64,000 nucleotides of DNA, from assembly GCA_944325655.1 (NCBI GenBank), contig CALVAW010000002.1, positions 28,729 through 92,728 of the forward strand, written 5' to 3'. The stretch comes from Candidatus Gastranaerophilales bacterium (GTDB lineage Bacteria; Cyanobacteriota; Vampirovibrionia; Gastranaerophilales; Gastranaerophilaceae). Position numbers and translations under genes: made by a program. Of this stretch, positions 49,324 to 58,258 are shown piece by piece (the stretch's first letter is position 1; every line of letters begins with the position of its first letter). The notes beneath the pieces were generated by a model. It made no database searches and was not told the origin of the DNA. It worked only from the letters and a program-made list of their open reading frames with translations.

Positions 49324-50208
49324 ATGAATAAAATTTTAATTTGCGGTGTCGCCGGACATTTAGGCGTAAATTTGGCAAATTGTTTGCTGAAAAATGAAAA
49401 TAATCTGGTATATGGGATAGATAATTTTTTATGTTCTTCTTTTTCTAATATTTCCACTTTATTGAAAAATGAAAGATTTTTCTTTTTACAGCAGGACTTG
49501 GTTGATGAAATAAATGTTAAAATTGATGAAATTTATTTTCTTGCAGGATGCGGCGATTTTAGTTTATATTTTGATGATAAGTATAAATTTTGCACAAATA
49601 AATTAAAATCAATTGAAAATATATTAAAATTTTCAAAGATATTTGGTGCTCGTCTGCTTTATGTTACTAACTTTTATCTGGATTATGAATTTGACGATAA
49701 ATATAACTCATTTAATAGTCTGGAAAAATTTATAATAAATTTAATACTTGATTATTCTTCTATAAATAATACTTACGCAAAAATTGCTCGAGTATCGAAT
49801 TCTTATGGTCCTTATTTTCGATTTGACGATAAAAGATTTATACCCGCCGCTATTTATAGTGCTTTTAATAATGAAAATATTATTATTGAAAATGATTTTT
49901 GCAAGTATTATACATTTAGCAAAGATGTTTCACTTGGTCTTATTAATATTATGAACAATTATTTAGATAAAAATATTATTGATATTTCTTCTTCAAATAT
50001 GCATTTTGATTCAGATATAGCAAAGTTAATAATCAGTTTTACCAAATCAAAATCTAAGGTAATAAAAATTTCGAATGAAATTTATTATCCTAAATACACT
50101 CCGGATGTAAATTATCTTGTTTCGTCTTTAAACTTTAGTTGTTCTACACAAATTTTAAATGGTATTTCAAAAACAGTTGATTTTATAAAATTGTCGTATT
50201 TTTCTTAA
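49324..50208 (+). CDS. degenerate NAD-dependent sugar epimerase/dehydratase-like protein
   Basis: The 294-residue protein is an extended-SDR member. The nucleotide motif is GVAGHLG (residues 8-14), and the pattern ARVSNSYGPYFRFDDKRFIPAAI resembles UDP-glucuronate decarboxylases and UDP-glucose epimerases. The catalytic YxxxK is not intact: the expected place reads YNSFNSLEKF (Tyr127 with Asn at the Lys position). The Ser/Thr that usually precedes it is also unclear. It may bind but not convert a nucleotide sugar, or use altered chemistry. It follows the TOPRIM gene by 22 nt but has its own promoter. Confidence 0.7.
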   Translation: MNKILICGVAGHLGVNLANCLLKNENNLVYGIDNFLCSSFSNISTLLKNERFFFLQQDLVDEINVKIDEIYFLAGCGDFSLYFDDKYKFCTNKLKSIENILKFSKIFGARLLYVTNFYLDYEFDDKYNSFNSLEKFIINLILDYSSINNTYAKIARVSNSYGPYFRFDDKRFIPAAIYSAFNNENIIIENDFCKYYTFSKDVSLGLINIMNNYLDKNIIDISSSNMHFDSDIAKLIISFTKSKSKVIKISNEIYYPKYTPDVNYLVSSLNFSCSTQILNGISKTVDFIKLSYFS

Positions 50209-50210
50209 AA

Positions 50211-50234
50211 AAAAGCTCCCCTAAGGGAGTTTTC
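50211..50234 (+). terminator. terminator after the epimerase-like gene
   Basis: AAGCTCCC (to 50220), loop CTAA, GGGAGTTTT (from 50225), with one G-T wobble in the stem and a T-run after it. Confidence 0.75.
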
Positions 50235-50345
50235 TACTTGGTACATAGAAAGGAAGGAAAGGTTAGGAAAAATGTAGGTGTGTGTAAATGAGATATATGA
50301 ATTTTTATTCATATATACATAGTATATATTATATATATACCAAGT
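50235..50345. repeat. nested inverted repeats in a 370-nt intergenic region
   Basis: The outer arms ACTTGGTA (50236-50243) and TACCAAGT (50338-50345) are perfect inverted copies, extendable with one mismatch into ATA/TAT. Inside is a perfect 10-bp hairpin, ATATATGAAT (50293-50302) / ATTCATATAT (50307-50316) with loop TTTT. A purine-rich, G-containing stretch (50248-50280) lies between. No open frame is visible. It could be a structured RNA, a small MITE-like element or an operator. The rest of the gap, to 50517, is plain AT-rich sequence. Confidence 0.5.
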
Positions 50346-50517
50346 TAAATTATTTTTTTAACTGATTGAATAATAAAATTCCTTTAATTTACAATACTTA
50401 ATATTAATATTTACACTTATTGTTATGATCTTATTTATTATTTAATTTTTAAGCTTATTTATAGAATAGTAAAAATTACACTTAAAAAATGGTCTAAAAT
50501 TATTATTCTATCTACTC

Positions 50518-50546
50518 TTGAGGGGTATTTACCTTTGTGATATAAT
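50518..50546 (+). promoter_or_regulatory. sigma-70 promoter of the glycosidase-like gene
   Basis: TTGAGG (50518-50523), 17-nt spacer, TGA then perfect TATAAT (50541-50546), so also an extended -10. The start is near 50553, with a leader of about 26 nt. Confidence 0.7.
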
Positions 50547-50578
50547 ATAAGTAGAGCATACTAGATACAGGCATTAAA

Positions 50579-51880
50579 ATGTTAAATTCGCAAGTAAATG
50601 ATTATTATCGTAATTATTTTGGTGCGTATTTTGCCGACTATTTAAAAGATAAAGAAAAGCAAGATACGAAGCTCAATTATATTATGATATTTTTTATTAT
50701 TTGTGTTTTATTGGCTTCCTTGGGAATTTCAAGACCTATATTTGCTAAAACCGATACTGAGCGGATTAAAGTGGTAAATACGGGACAGGAAATATATTTA
50801 CAAAAAAATTTTGAAGAAAATATAAAAAATAAATATTCAGGCTCTCATATAACATTTCCATATACCGGAGTTGCACATATTAAACAGATAAAGTACATAA
50901 ATTCCAAGCCAATAAAAATTAACATTGTCGAGCTTAACACCAAGGTAAATCCATATTTAAAAATTAAACCTCAAACTGCATCGGATAAACTTAATTCAAA
51001 GAGAACAATAAGAAGAATAGCACAACGAGAACAATCACTTATAGCAATTAACGGAGGATTTTTTAAACCGGCTTCCGGTGTACCTTTAGGGGCATTGATG
51101 ATAGATGGAAAAGTTTTAACCGGTCCTATATACAATAGAGTTGGAATTGCAATTTATGAGGACAATGATAATATTTCATTTAAGATGGATAATATCAATT
51201 TTGATATTAAAGCATACACCGAAAATAATACTTTAATTATAGATAATATCAATCAACCGAGAATGCTTCAATCATATACTTTATTATACACTTCCGATTG
51301 GGGCGAATATTCTCCGCCACCTCCTAAAAATGGCTACAATATGCTTATTAGGGAGAGTGAGATTATAAAAATATCTGCAAATCCTATAAAAATGGAGAAT
51401 AACGATTTAGTAATACAAGGTTCCAAAGATAAAATATCTAATTTCGGAAAAGAAAAACAAGTTAAAATTGAAATAAATTTACAGGAGAATTTACAAGGAG
51501 CAACTCATATTATTGGGGCAGGTCCATATCTGGTCAAAGACTCACAGGTTTATGTGGATTATAAAGAGCAAAAATTACAGGCAATTTCGGGTAAAAATCC
51601 AAGAAGTGCGATAGGTTTTAACAATAACGGTTCGTTTTTTATAGTAACAATAGACGGTAGAGAAAAAGCTTCAGTCGGAATGACGTTGTATGAGCTTGCA
51701 AAGTTGATGAAAAATATAGGTTGTGAATATGCAATGAATTTTGATGGCGGCTCATCCAGTGCAATGTATATTAAAGGCAGAATTGTAAATAATGCGGTTA
51801 ATTCAGAAGGAATTCCGGTTTCAAATGCGTTAATAGTTAATGAAATAAATCCTGATGAATTGCATATATCAAGTATTTAG
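50579..51880 (+). CDS. membrane-anchored phosphodiester glycosidase-family protein
   Basis: The 433-residue protein has one membrane segment (about residues 32-55, YIMIFFIICVLLASLGI) followed by an extracytoplasmic domain of the NAGPA/DUF2233 type (PF09992, phosphodiester glycosidase). Signatures are SLIAINGGFFKPASGVPLGALMI, NRVGIAI, KNPRSAIGFNNNGSFFIVTIDGR, the metal-site aspartate region NFDGGSSSAMYIKG and the end EGIPVSNALIV. Members remove GlcNAc from phosphodiesters, or act on envelope glycans in bacteria. Here an envelope role is inferred. It overlaps the convergent gene by 4 nt. Confidence 0.85.
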   Translation: MLNSQVNDYYRNYFGAYFADYLKDKEKQDTKLNYIMIFFIICVLLASLGISRPIFAKTDTERIKVVNTGQEIYLQKNFEENIKNKYSGSHITFPYTGVAHIKQIKYINSKPIKINIVELNTKVNPYLKIKPQTASDKLNSKRTIRRIAQREQSLIAINGGFFKPASGVPLGALMIDGKVLTGPIYNRVGIAIYEDNDNISFKMDNINFDIKAYTENNTLIIDNINQPRMLQSYTLLYTSDWGEYSPPPPKNGYNMLIRESEIIKISANPIKMENNDLVIQGSKDKISNFGKEKQVKIEINLQENLQGATHIIGAGPYLVKDSQVYVDYKEQKLQAISGKNPRSAIGFNNNGSFFIVTIDGREKASVGMTLYELAKLMKNIGCEYAMNFDGGSSSAMYIKGRIVNNAVNSEGIPVSNALIVNEINPDELHISSI

Positions 51881-52776
51881 TAAGTCATCACAGCTTTAAT
51901 GGCAACAGGTATATATTTTAATATGTCTGAGGCAAGTACGGAGTATTCGGATAATGTCTTTGAAGCTATTTCACCTGCTAACCCGTGCAGATACACAGCG
52001 CAGCATGCTGCATTTTCAAGCTGTAATCCCTGAGCGCAAAAGCCTGCTATCATACCTGTTAAAACATCGCCGCTTCCAGCTTTTGCAAGAGCCGAGTTTC
52101 CTGTATGATTTATAAAAATTTTACCGCTTGGTATTGCGATAACTGTTTCATGTCCTTTTAATAATACAATGCAATCAAATTCTCTGCTTGCTTCCCAAGC
52201 CCATTTTGCACGATTTTTTTGGATTTCTTTAACATCTACACCCATTAGTCTTGATAATTCCATTGGATGCGGTGTGATTATTGAATTTAAAGGTATCGCA
52301 AAAGTTTTAGCGGCAGCAATTGCGTTTATCCCGTCGGCGTCTATTATTATTGGAGTGTATGAATTTTTATTTTTTTTTAAAAAATTTACAACAAGGTCGC
52401 TAACACCGCCTATTTGATTTAATCCGCAGCCAATTGAAACTACATCATAGTTTGCAATAGCCGAAAGAAATTTGATTGCATCTTTAGGTATTGTGCCATA
52501 AGCAGATTGACCCAAGTCTAAATATGTAATATCAGGAGTCATTGATGATATTGAATTAATTACATCAGAACAGCTTGCAAGCATTGTATATCCCGCTCCG
52601 ACTTTCAGAGAGCTTATTGAACTCAAATATGCAGCCCCGATATATTGACAAGAACCTGCAATATTTAACACATGACCAAACGTGCCTTTGTGCGAATTTT
52701 GTGTTCTTTTAGGGAGCATGTTTAAGATAATTTCTTTTCCTAATACTTGTATATCTGCTTGATATTTTTCAGTCAT
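51877..52776 (-). CDS. nnrD: ADP/ATP-dependent NAD(P)HX dehydratase
   Basis: NnrD repairs hydrated NAD(P)H back to NAD(P)H. The protein has 299 residues from the ATG at 52776, preceded by AGAGGA; a longer frame to 52803 runs into trmL and is not used. The ribokinase-like fold has HKGTFGHVLNIAGSCQYIGAAYLSS, NYDVVSIGCGLNQ, IIDADGINA, ITPHPMELSRLMG, VLLKGHETVIA and the catalytic NSALAKAGSGDVLTGMIAG. The NnrE epimerase domain, often fused, is absent. It is the last gene of the lptC-to-nnrD run. Confidence 0.93.
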   Translation of the reverse strand: MTEKYQADIQVLGKEIILNMLPKRTQNSHKGTFGHVLNIAGSCQYIGAAYLSSISSLKVGAGYTMLASCSDVINSISSMTPDITYLDLGQSAYGTIPKDAIKFLSAIANYDVVSIGCGLNQIGGVSDLVVNFLKKNKNSYTPIIIDADGINAIAAAKTFAIPLNSIITPHPMELSRLMGVDVKEIQKNRAKWAWEASREFDCIVLLKGHETVIAIPSGKIFINHTGNSALAKAGSGDVLTGMIAGFCAQGLQLENAACCAVYLHGLAGEIASKTLSEYSVLASDILKYIPVAIKAVMTY

Positions 52777-52783
52777 AAATCCT

Positions 52784-53254
52784 CTATTCAGGTAGTTTAT
52801 CAAATTGTCTTACTGCTTCATAAGCGCCAATTGCGACAGAATTAGCTAAATTAAGACTTCTTGTATTTTCTCTCATAGGTATTGTAACACAATTTTCATT
52901 GAATTTATTTAATAAATTTTCCGGTAAGCCTCTTGTTTCCGGACCGAATACTAAAAAATCTCCAAGTTTATATTCAACTGCTGTGTATTTTTGTTTGGTT
53001 TTGGTTGTAAAATAATAAAAATTTGAGTCTGAATATTGTTGTTGTAATATATCCAATGACTCAATGTGTTCTGTTTCTAATTTATCCCAATAGTCCAAGC
53101 CTGCGCGTTTAAGATGTTTATCTGTAATTGAAAAACCTAATCTGCCTATTAAATATAATTTAGCGCCGATACATGCACATAAGCGTGCTATATTTCCTGT
53201 ATTTTGAGGTATTTCCGGTTCATATAGTACTATATTTAAAAAATTTGATTTCAC
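52784..53254 (-). CDS. trmL: tRNA (cytidine(34)-2'-O)-methyltransferase
   Basis: TrmL methylates the 2'-OH of nucleotide 34 in tRNA-Leu isoacceptors with SAM. The 156-residue SPOUT enzyme has NIVLYEPEIPQNTGNIARLCAC at the start, GFSITDKHLKRAGLDYWDKL, LVFGPETRGLPENLL and the C-terminal knot SLNLANSVAIGAYEAVRQF. Its stop is 7 nt before the nnrD ATG, and its start directly follows the CDP-alcohol transferase stop, so it belongs to the same run. AGAGGA precedes the ATG. Confidence 0.95.
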   Translation of the reverse strand: MKSNFLNIVLYEPEIPQNTGNIARLCACIGAKLYLIGRLGFSITDKHLKRAGLDYWDKLETEHIESLDILQQQYSDSNFYYFTTKTKQKYTAVEYKLGDFLVFGPETRGLPENLLNKFNENCVTIPMRENTRSLNLANSVAIGAYEAVRQFDKLPE

Positions 53255-53875
53255 TTATTTATCCTCTGTAAAAAATCTTTTGGATTCAAATATTACAGGT
53301 AAACCGCGCAATACACAGAATATCACCGAAATATATACACAGATAACGCCAATTGTCAGAATTATGTCTTTATTGCTGTATTCAACAGGCATGTGTCCTG
53401 CAATTAAGAAGAAGAAAGCAACGGCTTTGCATACCGCATAAGTGAATCGCGAGAAATTTGAAGCAACAATAAATTTTGCAATTTTTCCTTGCATCATGGT
53501 TGTTTTTCCAAATGCGGTATATCCTTTTTCAAAAGCTAATGTGCGTAGTGAATCGGTAATAATGCCTCTTGTAAGGACGATAATCGGCACACATACATTT
53601 ACCCAACCCAGAGCGCAGAAGCTTATCCAGAATACGTTCTCTACTATTCTGTCCCCCATAATGTCTAACAGCGCGCCGAATTTTGATGAGATATTAAATT
53701 TTCTTGCAATAAATCCGTCCAGTCCGTCAAACCACATTAAAATTGCCGTTAAAATCAGAGCGGCTATATATGAATATTCGCATTGATTGCAATATAAGAG
53801 CCCTATCACAATGAAAACAAAAAATATTCTTGAAAGTGTAACAATGTTTGCTAAATTCTTTTTAATGTTTTTCAT
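53255..53875 (-). CDS. CDP-alcohol phosphatidyltransferase (PgsA-like)
   Basis: The 206-residue integral membrane enzyme has about six helices. The catalytic motif DGLDGFIARKFNISSKFGAL with LDIMGD fits D(x)2DG(x)2AR(x)8G(x)3D(x)3D of CDP-alcohol transferases. Phosphatidylglycerophosphate synthase is the most likely activity, needed for phosphatidylglycerol, which is also Lgt's substrate; other alcohols are possible. It overlaps the lpxB 3' end by 14 nt, linking phospholipid and lipid A genes. SD AGAGG. Confidence 0.85.
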   Translation of the reverse strand: MKNIKKNLANIVTLSRIFFVFIVIGLLYCNQCEYSYIAALILTAILMWFDGLDGFIARKFNISSKFGALLDIMGDRIVENVFWISFCALGWVNVCVPIIVLTRGIITDSLRTLAFEKGYTAFGKTTMMQGKIAKFIVASNFSRFTYAVCKAVAFFFLIAGHMPVEYSNKDIILTIGVICVYISVIFCVLRGLPVIFESKRFFTEDK

Positions 53876-54995
53876 ATTCCACCTCTTTTAATAATTCATT
53901 TTTTATGATTTTTGCTACGACTTCAACGCAGTGTTGTGCGGTTAATAATTCTTTTGTTTTTTTGCATCCTTCAATAATATATTCACGTTTTTTATTATTA
54001 TCTAAAATATTTAATGCGCAATTTGCAATTTTTTCAGGTGTGGCATCATACATTAAAAATTCATCCACATAATCTTTTTTTGTGATTATATTTACAAGGC
54101 AGGCTTTTTTAATGTTTCTTACCATTAAATAAATAATATAAAACAATAATGGTCCTTTATATGCAATTAACATTGGTTTTTCATACATAGCAGCTTCAAG
54201 TGCTACCGTTCCTGAGGTTAATAATAAAACATCAGAATAAGCTAAAAGTTGATGATTTTCATTTTTTATTGTTTTGTATTTAACTTTAAAAGCATCATCT
54301 TTTAAGCTTTTTGCATGTGAAAATACAAATTGGACATCATTTCTCTTGTTTTGAATGATTTCAACCGCCTTTAAAAAGGTTTTTAGCATAAAGTTAATTT
54401 CAAAAATCCTTGAGCCGGGAAATATGCTTATTAATTTTTTATTAATATCAAGCCCGTGTTTTTCAAAGAATGCTTCTTTATTATCGCAAACAGGCAATTC
54501 AGACACAATCGGATGACCGACAAATTCTGAATTAATGCCTTCTTTGTCGTAAAATTCTTTTTCGAATGGAAAAATTGTCAAAACTTTATCTATATTTTTT
54601 TTAATTGTTTTTAATCTGTATTTTCTTGAAGCCCAGATTTGAGGCGGAATGAAATAAAATATTTTAAAACCCGCTTTTTTAAGAGCTTTTGATATTTGAA
54701 GATTGAATGCACCGTAATCCACAAGCAAAACCAAATCGGGCTTAAATACATTTTTTAAATAATTTACAATATTAATTCCCATAAAAATATGACTGATAAT
54801 GTTTTTAAATGACAAACCTACTTCGCCCATTTTTTCGTGATTTAAGAACAGCTTGACCCCTTCTTTTTCAAGTGAAGATTCCCCCACTCCTTCTATTATG
54901 ACATCGGGATAAATTTTTTTTAGTTCTCTTACTACACCTGAAGCGTGTATATCTCCTGAATATTCGCCGGTAATTATAAATATCTTTTTTGTCAT
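53862..54995 (-). CDS. lpxB: lipid-A-disaccharide synthase
   Basis: LpxB joins UDP-diacylglucosamine and lipid X to the lipid A disaccharide. The 377-residue GT19 enzyme starts IFIITGEYSGDIHASGVVREL (family: GExSGD) and shows VDYGAFNLQISKALK, YFIPPQIWASRKYRLKTIK, VGHPIVSELP, ISIFPGSRIFEI and LTSGTVALEAAMYEKPMLIAY. It starts 1 nt after the lpxI stop. It shows the cell makes a lipid A-type outer membrane. Confidence 0.97.
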   Translation of the reverse strand: MTKKIFIITGEYSGDIHASGVVRELKKIYPDVIIEGVGESSLEKEGVKLFLNHEKMGEVGLSFKNIISHIFMGINIVNYLKNVFKPDLVLLVDYGAFNLQISKALKKAGFKIFYFIPPQIWASRKYRLKTIKKNIDKVLTIFPFEKEFYDKEGINSEFVGHPIVSELPVCDNKEAFFEKHGLDINKKLISIFPGSRIFEINFMLKTFLKAVEIIQNKRNDVQFVFSHAKSLKDDAFKVKYKTIKNENHQLLAYSDVLLLTSGTVALEAAMYEKPMLIAYKGPLLFYIIYLMVRNIKKACLVNIITKKDYVDEFLMYDATPEKIANCALNILDNNKKREYIIEGCKKTKELLTAQHCVEVVAKIIKNELLKEVEYEKH

Positions 54996-54996
54996 C

Positions 54997-55818
54997 TTAT
55001 ATTGCCACGATTACCATTTTATGCTTGTCGGCATATTTAACCATTTTTTCTTGGTCGACTATAATTGTTTCGCCGCTTTCTAGAGCCAAGACATTAGCGC
55101 CGTATTTATGCATAATCTTAATTGTTTTGAGTCCGACAGCCGGAATATCAAACCTTTTATCTTGAGCAGGTTTTGCTACTTTAACCACTATTGCATTTTT
55201 TCTTTTGGCTAATTTTCCGCCTCTTTTGATACATCTGTCTGTGCCTTCGATAGCTTCGATTGCCATTATCATTCTGTCTTTCATTACAACTGATTGACCA
55301 ATATCGAGACCGCCCATTTCTTTAGCTATTTTAAAACCGTAATCAATGTCGGCTCTTTGTTTATCGCTGGGTTCCTGTTTTGTTAATACGCCTTTTTGAA
55401 CCATTAAATTTTTAATAAATATAGTTTGATCCAATATCGTAATTCCGATAGAATTCATTTGCTCAATTATTTTGAGCATAATAGCATCATCGTTTAATTT
55501 TTTCATTTGCTTCAATAAAGAAAACGCTGTTTTGTCGAGTTTTGGACGTTTAATCAGCATTGTTTTTGAAACTTTTCCTAAAAAAGTTAATTGTTTTATG
55601 TTTTCTTCCAACAGGAATTTTTTAATTTTTTCAACTTCACCCGGCCCATAAGAGACAACTTTTGCGCAATATTTTTTTAAATCTTTGCAGTTATCAGATG
55701 AAAGAGATATACAAACGATTTCAAAGCCGTTTTGTATCGCACTTTTAGCCATTTGAACCGGAAGAAAGCCATCGCCTGCTATAAGACATTGTTTATGCTC
55801 AAGTGTAAGATTTTCCAT
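54997..55818 (-). CDS. lpxI: UDP-2,3-diacylglucosamine pyrophosphatase LpxI
   Basis: LpxI hydrolyses UDP-2,3-diacylglucosamine to lipid X, replacing the unrelated LpxH. The 273-residue protein matches the DUF1009/LpxI layout: LIAGDGFLPVQMAKSAIQNGFE at the start, LGKVSKTMLIKRPKLD, DIDYGFKIAKEMGGLDIGQSVV, IEGTDRCIKRGGKLAK, KVAKPAQDKRFDIPAVG and a final VLALESGETIIVDQEKMVKYADKH. It lies directly upstream of lpxB and 2 nt after the lptA stop, which fits the pathway. Confidence 0.95.
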   Translation of the reverse strand: MENLTLEHKQCLIAGDGFLPVQMAKSAIQNGFEIVCISLSSDNCKDLKKYCAKVVSYGPGEVEKIKKFLLEENIKQLTFLGKVSKTMLIKRPKLDKTAFSLLKQMKKLNDDAIMLKIIEQMNSIGITILDQTIFIKNLMVQKGVLTKQEPSDKQRADIDYGFKIAKEMGGLDIGQSVVMKDRMIMAIEAIEGTDRCIKRGGKLAKRKNAIVVKVAKPAQDKRFDIPAVGLKTIKIMHKYGANVLALESGETIIVDQEKMVKYADKHKMVIVAI

Positions 55819-55820
55819 TT

Positions 55821-56804
55821 TTATAAACTAAACTCCATTTTATTGCCGTTGTTGTCATTTGAGCCTTGCTCAATATTTGTTTTAACATTTCCGATTGCTT
55901 CGAATGTTTTAGGATTAACTGTCATTGTAATTTTATCCGCTTCTACGGAATTTACGCCTTTTTCAACTATTTTTGATCTGCCGATAAAAATAATTTTTTC
56001 AGGCTTATTTGTTGCGGAATTAATATGCATAATTGCCTTGGGGCCATCTGCGATGTAGTCAGCATATTTTACATGAACAGCGCCGGTTGCCATCATGGTG
56101 TTAGATTTTCTGTCATATTGTTGACTTCTGGCATTAATTATAACTCTGTCACCGTTGTCAAAAGTTATATCAGATAGCGTATTTCCGGATACTATAATAT
56201 CTTGTCGCAACTTAGAATATTGGATATTATCGCCTCTTATTATGCTTTTATCCTGTTTTATAGTTGCACGTGAGGATAATTTAATATTATGAACATCTCC
56301 TTTTTTATCCAAAAGTGCAAATGCCTTGTCGGATGTAGCAGTCATGTCTTCATAGTTTATAACTACAGAGCCAAATGCTTTCATTAAGCTTGTATTTGTA
56401 TCGTATTCTTGTGTATCAGCCGTGATTATTATGGTAGGTTTCTTATCTTCCAAAACATTTGTTTGCGAATTCCCTTGTGCGGTTATAATTTTTTTGATTA
56501 AAGAAACTTTTATTATATCGGCTTTAACTTCGTGCTTTTTGTTTGCTTTTATTTGATATGCATAAGGCTTATCAAAAAAAGTTGCAAGCGAGGGTTTTTT
56601 GGTTTGAGGCTCAATATCTAAATCTGCTCTGGGAGATTGTACGATAACATCTCCTACCTGAACTTTAACGTCTCCCGTAAAATATCCCTTATTTTTGTCC
56701 ATTTGAATTTCTTGTTTTTTTGATTCGATGGTAATTGCAAAAACACTACCCGACAAAAGTAACAATGAAATTAATATTAAAAATTTTGTACTAATCTTTC
56801 TCAT
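55821..56804 (-). CDS. lptA: LPS-transport periplasmic protein LptA-like (OstA domain)
   Basis: LptA bridges the periplasm to carry LPS to the outer membrane. The protein has 327 residues from the ATG at 56804; a TTG at 56813 is the alternative. The signal peptide is KISTKFLILISLLLLSGSVFA. Repeated OstA-type strands follow: KGYFTGDVKVQVGDVIVQSPRADLDI (about residue 37), SLMKAFGSVVINYEDMTATSDKA, RGDNIQYSKLRQDIIVSGN and MMATGAVHVKYADYIADGPKA. At about 330 residues it is longer than E. coli LptA (185), as in cyanobacterial LptA-like proteins. It follows lptC by 21 nt. Confidence 0.88.
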   Translation of the reverse strand: MRKISTKFLILISLLLLSGSVFAITIESKKQEIQMDKNKGYFTGDVKVQVGDVIVQSPRADLDIEPQTKKPSLATFFDKPYAYQIKANKKHEVKADIIKVSLIKKIITAQGNSQTNVLEDKKPTIIITADTQEYDTNTSLMKAFGSVVINYEDMTATSDKAFALLDKKGDVHNIKLSSRATIKQDKSIIRGDNIQYSKLRQDIIVSGNTLSDITFDNGDRVIINARSQQYDRKSNTMMATGAVHVKYADYIADGPKAIMHINSATNKPEKIIFIGRSKIVEKGVNSVEADKITMTVNPKTFEAIGNVKTNIEQGSNDNNGNKMEFSL

Positions 56805-56825
56805 ACTAAACAATCTAACATAAAA

Positions 56826-57416
56826 TTATAACTGTGTATATTTTTTCTTAGTTTCGTCATCTGCATATACCTTAACTTTTGCATTTCCAATAATTTTAAA
56901 ATTTGTAAGAGTTGAATTAAATACTGCTTTTTGAGATTTGGTAATTAATTTATTCTCTTGTATGAATTGAACGTTACCGTTAGCTAAGATATCTTTATCT
57001 TCACCCTGCCAAATTAATTCATCCGCATATAGCTGTGAACCATCTTTACCGACAAACAAATTATCTCCGTTGAGTACAACTTTTTTGCTTTTTTCGTCAT
57101 AGGTCCCTTTTGTTGATTTGAAACTTACAACAACATTTTCGTCTTTATCATAAAAATTACCTATAACATCATTTAGAAGCACACTATTGTGTTCTGAGTC
57201 ATACTCCCCTGACTTTGCATAAAATTCCCAATATTTTTTTTCGTCTCTTGTTTCTGTTGCAATAATATTTTTTACGACAGCATGTTGATTTTTCATTGAA
57301 TCATCGCCGCTGTTTTTTCTGACCGTTCTTGTTATAAACCAAGCCCAAACAAAACCCCATATAATTGCAAATAAAATTACTAAAATTATTATCTTTAACA
57401 ATAATTTTCTTTTCAT
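56826..57416 (-). CDS. lptC: LPS export protein LptC-like
   Basis: LptC is the inner-membrane partner that hands LPS from LptBFG to LptA. The 196-residue protein has one N-terminal helix (LLLKIIILVILFAIIWGFVWAWF, residues 4-26) and a beta-jellyroll domain: YWEFYAKSGEYDSEHNSVLL, VSFKSTKGTYDEKSKKVVLNG, LYADELIWQGEDKDILANG and FIQENKLITKSQKAVFN. It is first in the lptC-lptA-lpxI-lpxB run and has a -10 element at leaderless distance instead of an SD. LptB, F and G are not in the window. Confidence 0.88.
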   Translation of the reverse strand: MKRKLLLKIIILVILFAIIWGFVWAWFITRTVRKNSGDDSMKNQHAVVKNIIATETRDEKKYWEFYAKSGEYDSEHNSVLLNDVIGNFYDKDENVVVSFKSTKGTYDEKSKKVVLNGDNLFVGKDGSQLYADELIWQGEDKDILANGNVQFIQENKLITKSQKAVFNSTLTNFKIIGNAKVKVYADDETKKKYTQL

Positions 57417-57422
57417 AAGAAA

Positions 57423-57431
57423 ATGATAACA
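57423..57431 (-). promoter_or_regulatory. extended -10 of a likely leaderless lptC operon transcript
   Basis: On the minus strand TGT then TATCAT (57428-57423), last base 7 nt before the ATG at 57416. One mismatch to TATAAT. No SD. Confidence 0.5.
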
Positions 57432-57445
57432 TAAAAAAAATTAAA

Positions 57446-58252
57446 TTATAAATAGCATTTTCTATCGACACCAATGACGCCGGCATATAATTCAACGTAT
57501 TTTTTAGCGGGAGATGAGTCGATTTTGGTAAGCAAAACTTCTTCTATTTGAAAAAATCCTACTTCAGCAGTCATTTCAATATCAATTCTGATTGGTTTTC
57601 TTTCGCCTTTACAAATTGAGATGCGATTAATGGCGTTTGCAGAATATTTATGAATATCACCAACTCTCGGCATATTATTAATAGCAAGCGGTATTCTCGC
57701 TCTTCCTTTTGTCATGTCGCAGCCATCGGCAATCAACAATATGCCCGCTTCTATGGAATGTATTTTTCTGGATGACATGTGTCCTATTATTGCTTCTGTT
57801 GCAAGAGCTTTAATTATAGTTTTTCTATGGAGATCGTTAGGAAAAATATAATTTAGCGACCTATCCATAATCGGTTGCGCTAAAATTACAGACATATCTT
57901 CGTGGCTTTGTCTTGAAATTGCCATGCCTAAATCATGCATTAATCCTGCAAGTATAACTGCACACATGCTATCATCAAAATCTCCGACCTCTTCGTTTTC
58001 GAGAGAGGTTTTAATGCCGGCCTTTTGCAAAATATTTAGCATTTTTATTGCATTACCGACCACTTGTCTCATGTGGACAGGGCCATGATCGTTAAAACCC
58101 AGTCTTTTAATTGATACATTATTGGCATATTCTTGCAGCTCCTGCAGTTCTTCGTCTGCAAAGAGATATTTTACAAGCTTTGTGCAAATTTCATTATTTT
58201 CAAGCCTTTTTAGAATTTTAGTTTCAATTGATATTTCTTTAGCTGATTTCAT
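57446..58252 (-). CDS. HD-domain metal-dependent phosphohydrolase
   Basis: The 268-residue protein has one HD domain: NDHGPVHMRQVV (about residues 54-65), LAGLMHDLGMAIS (HD pair near residue 106), and EAIIGHMSSRKIHSIEAGILLIADGCDMTKGRARI further on. The C-terminal part (about residues 200-268) is beta-rich. HD proteins hydrolyse phosphate esters of nucleotides; the substrate here is unknown and there is no GYP motif for cyclic-di-GMP. It has its own leaderless-type promoter and lies upstream of lptC by 29 nt. Confidence 0.82.
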   Translation of the reverse strand: MKSAKEISIETKILKRLENNEICTKLVKYLFADEELQELQEYANNVSIKRLGFNDHGPVHMRQVVGNAIKMLNILQKAGIKTSLENEEVGDFDDSMCAVILAGLMHDLGMAISRQSHEDMSVILAQPIMDRSLNYIFPNDLHRKTIIKALATEAIIGHMSSRKIHSIEAGILLIADGCDMTKGRARIPLAINNMPRVGDIHKYSANAINRISICKGERKPIRIDIEMTAEVGFFQIEEVLLTKIDSSPAKKYVELYAGVIGVDRKCYL

Positions 58253-58258
58253 ATAATT

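Noticed and set aside
50246..50280. Cyanobacterial Yfr1-type small RNA
   Set aside because: The ACTCCTCACAC core was not found on either strand.
53442..53786. Plus-strand open frame inside the CDP-alcohol transferase gene
   Set aside because: It lies wholly antisense to a well-conserved enzyme and has no family pattern or SD.
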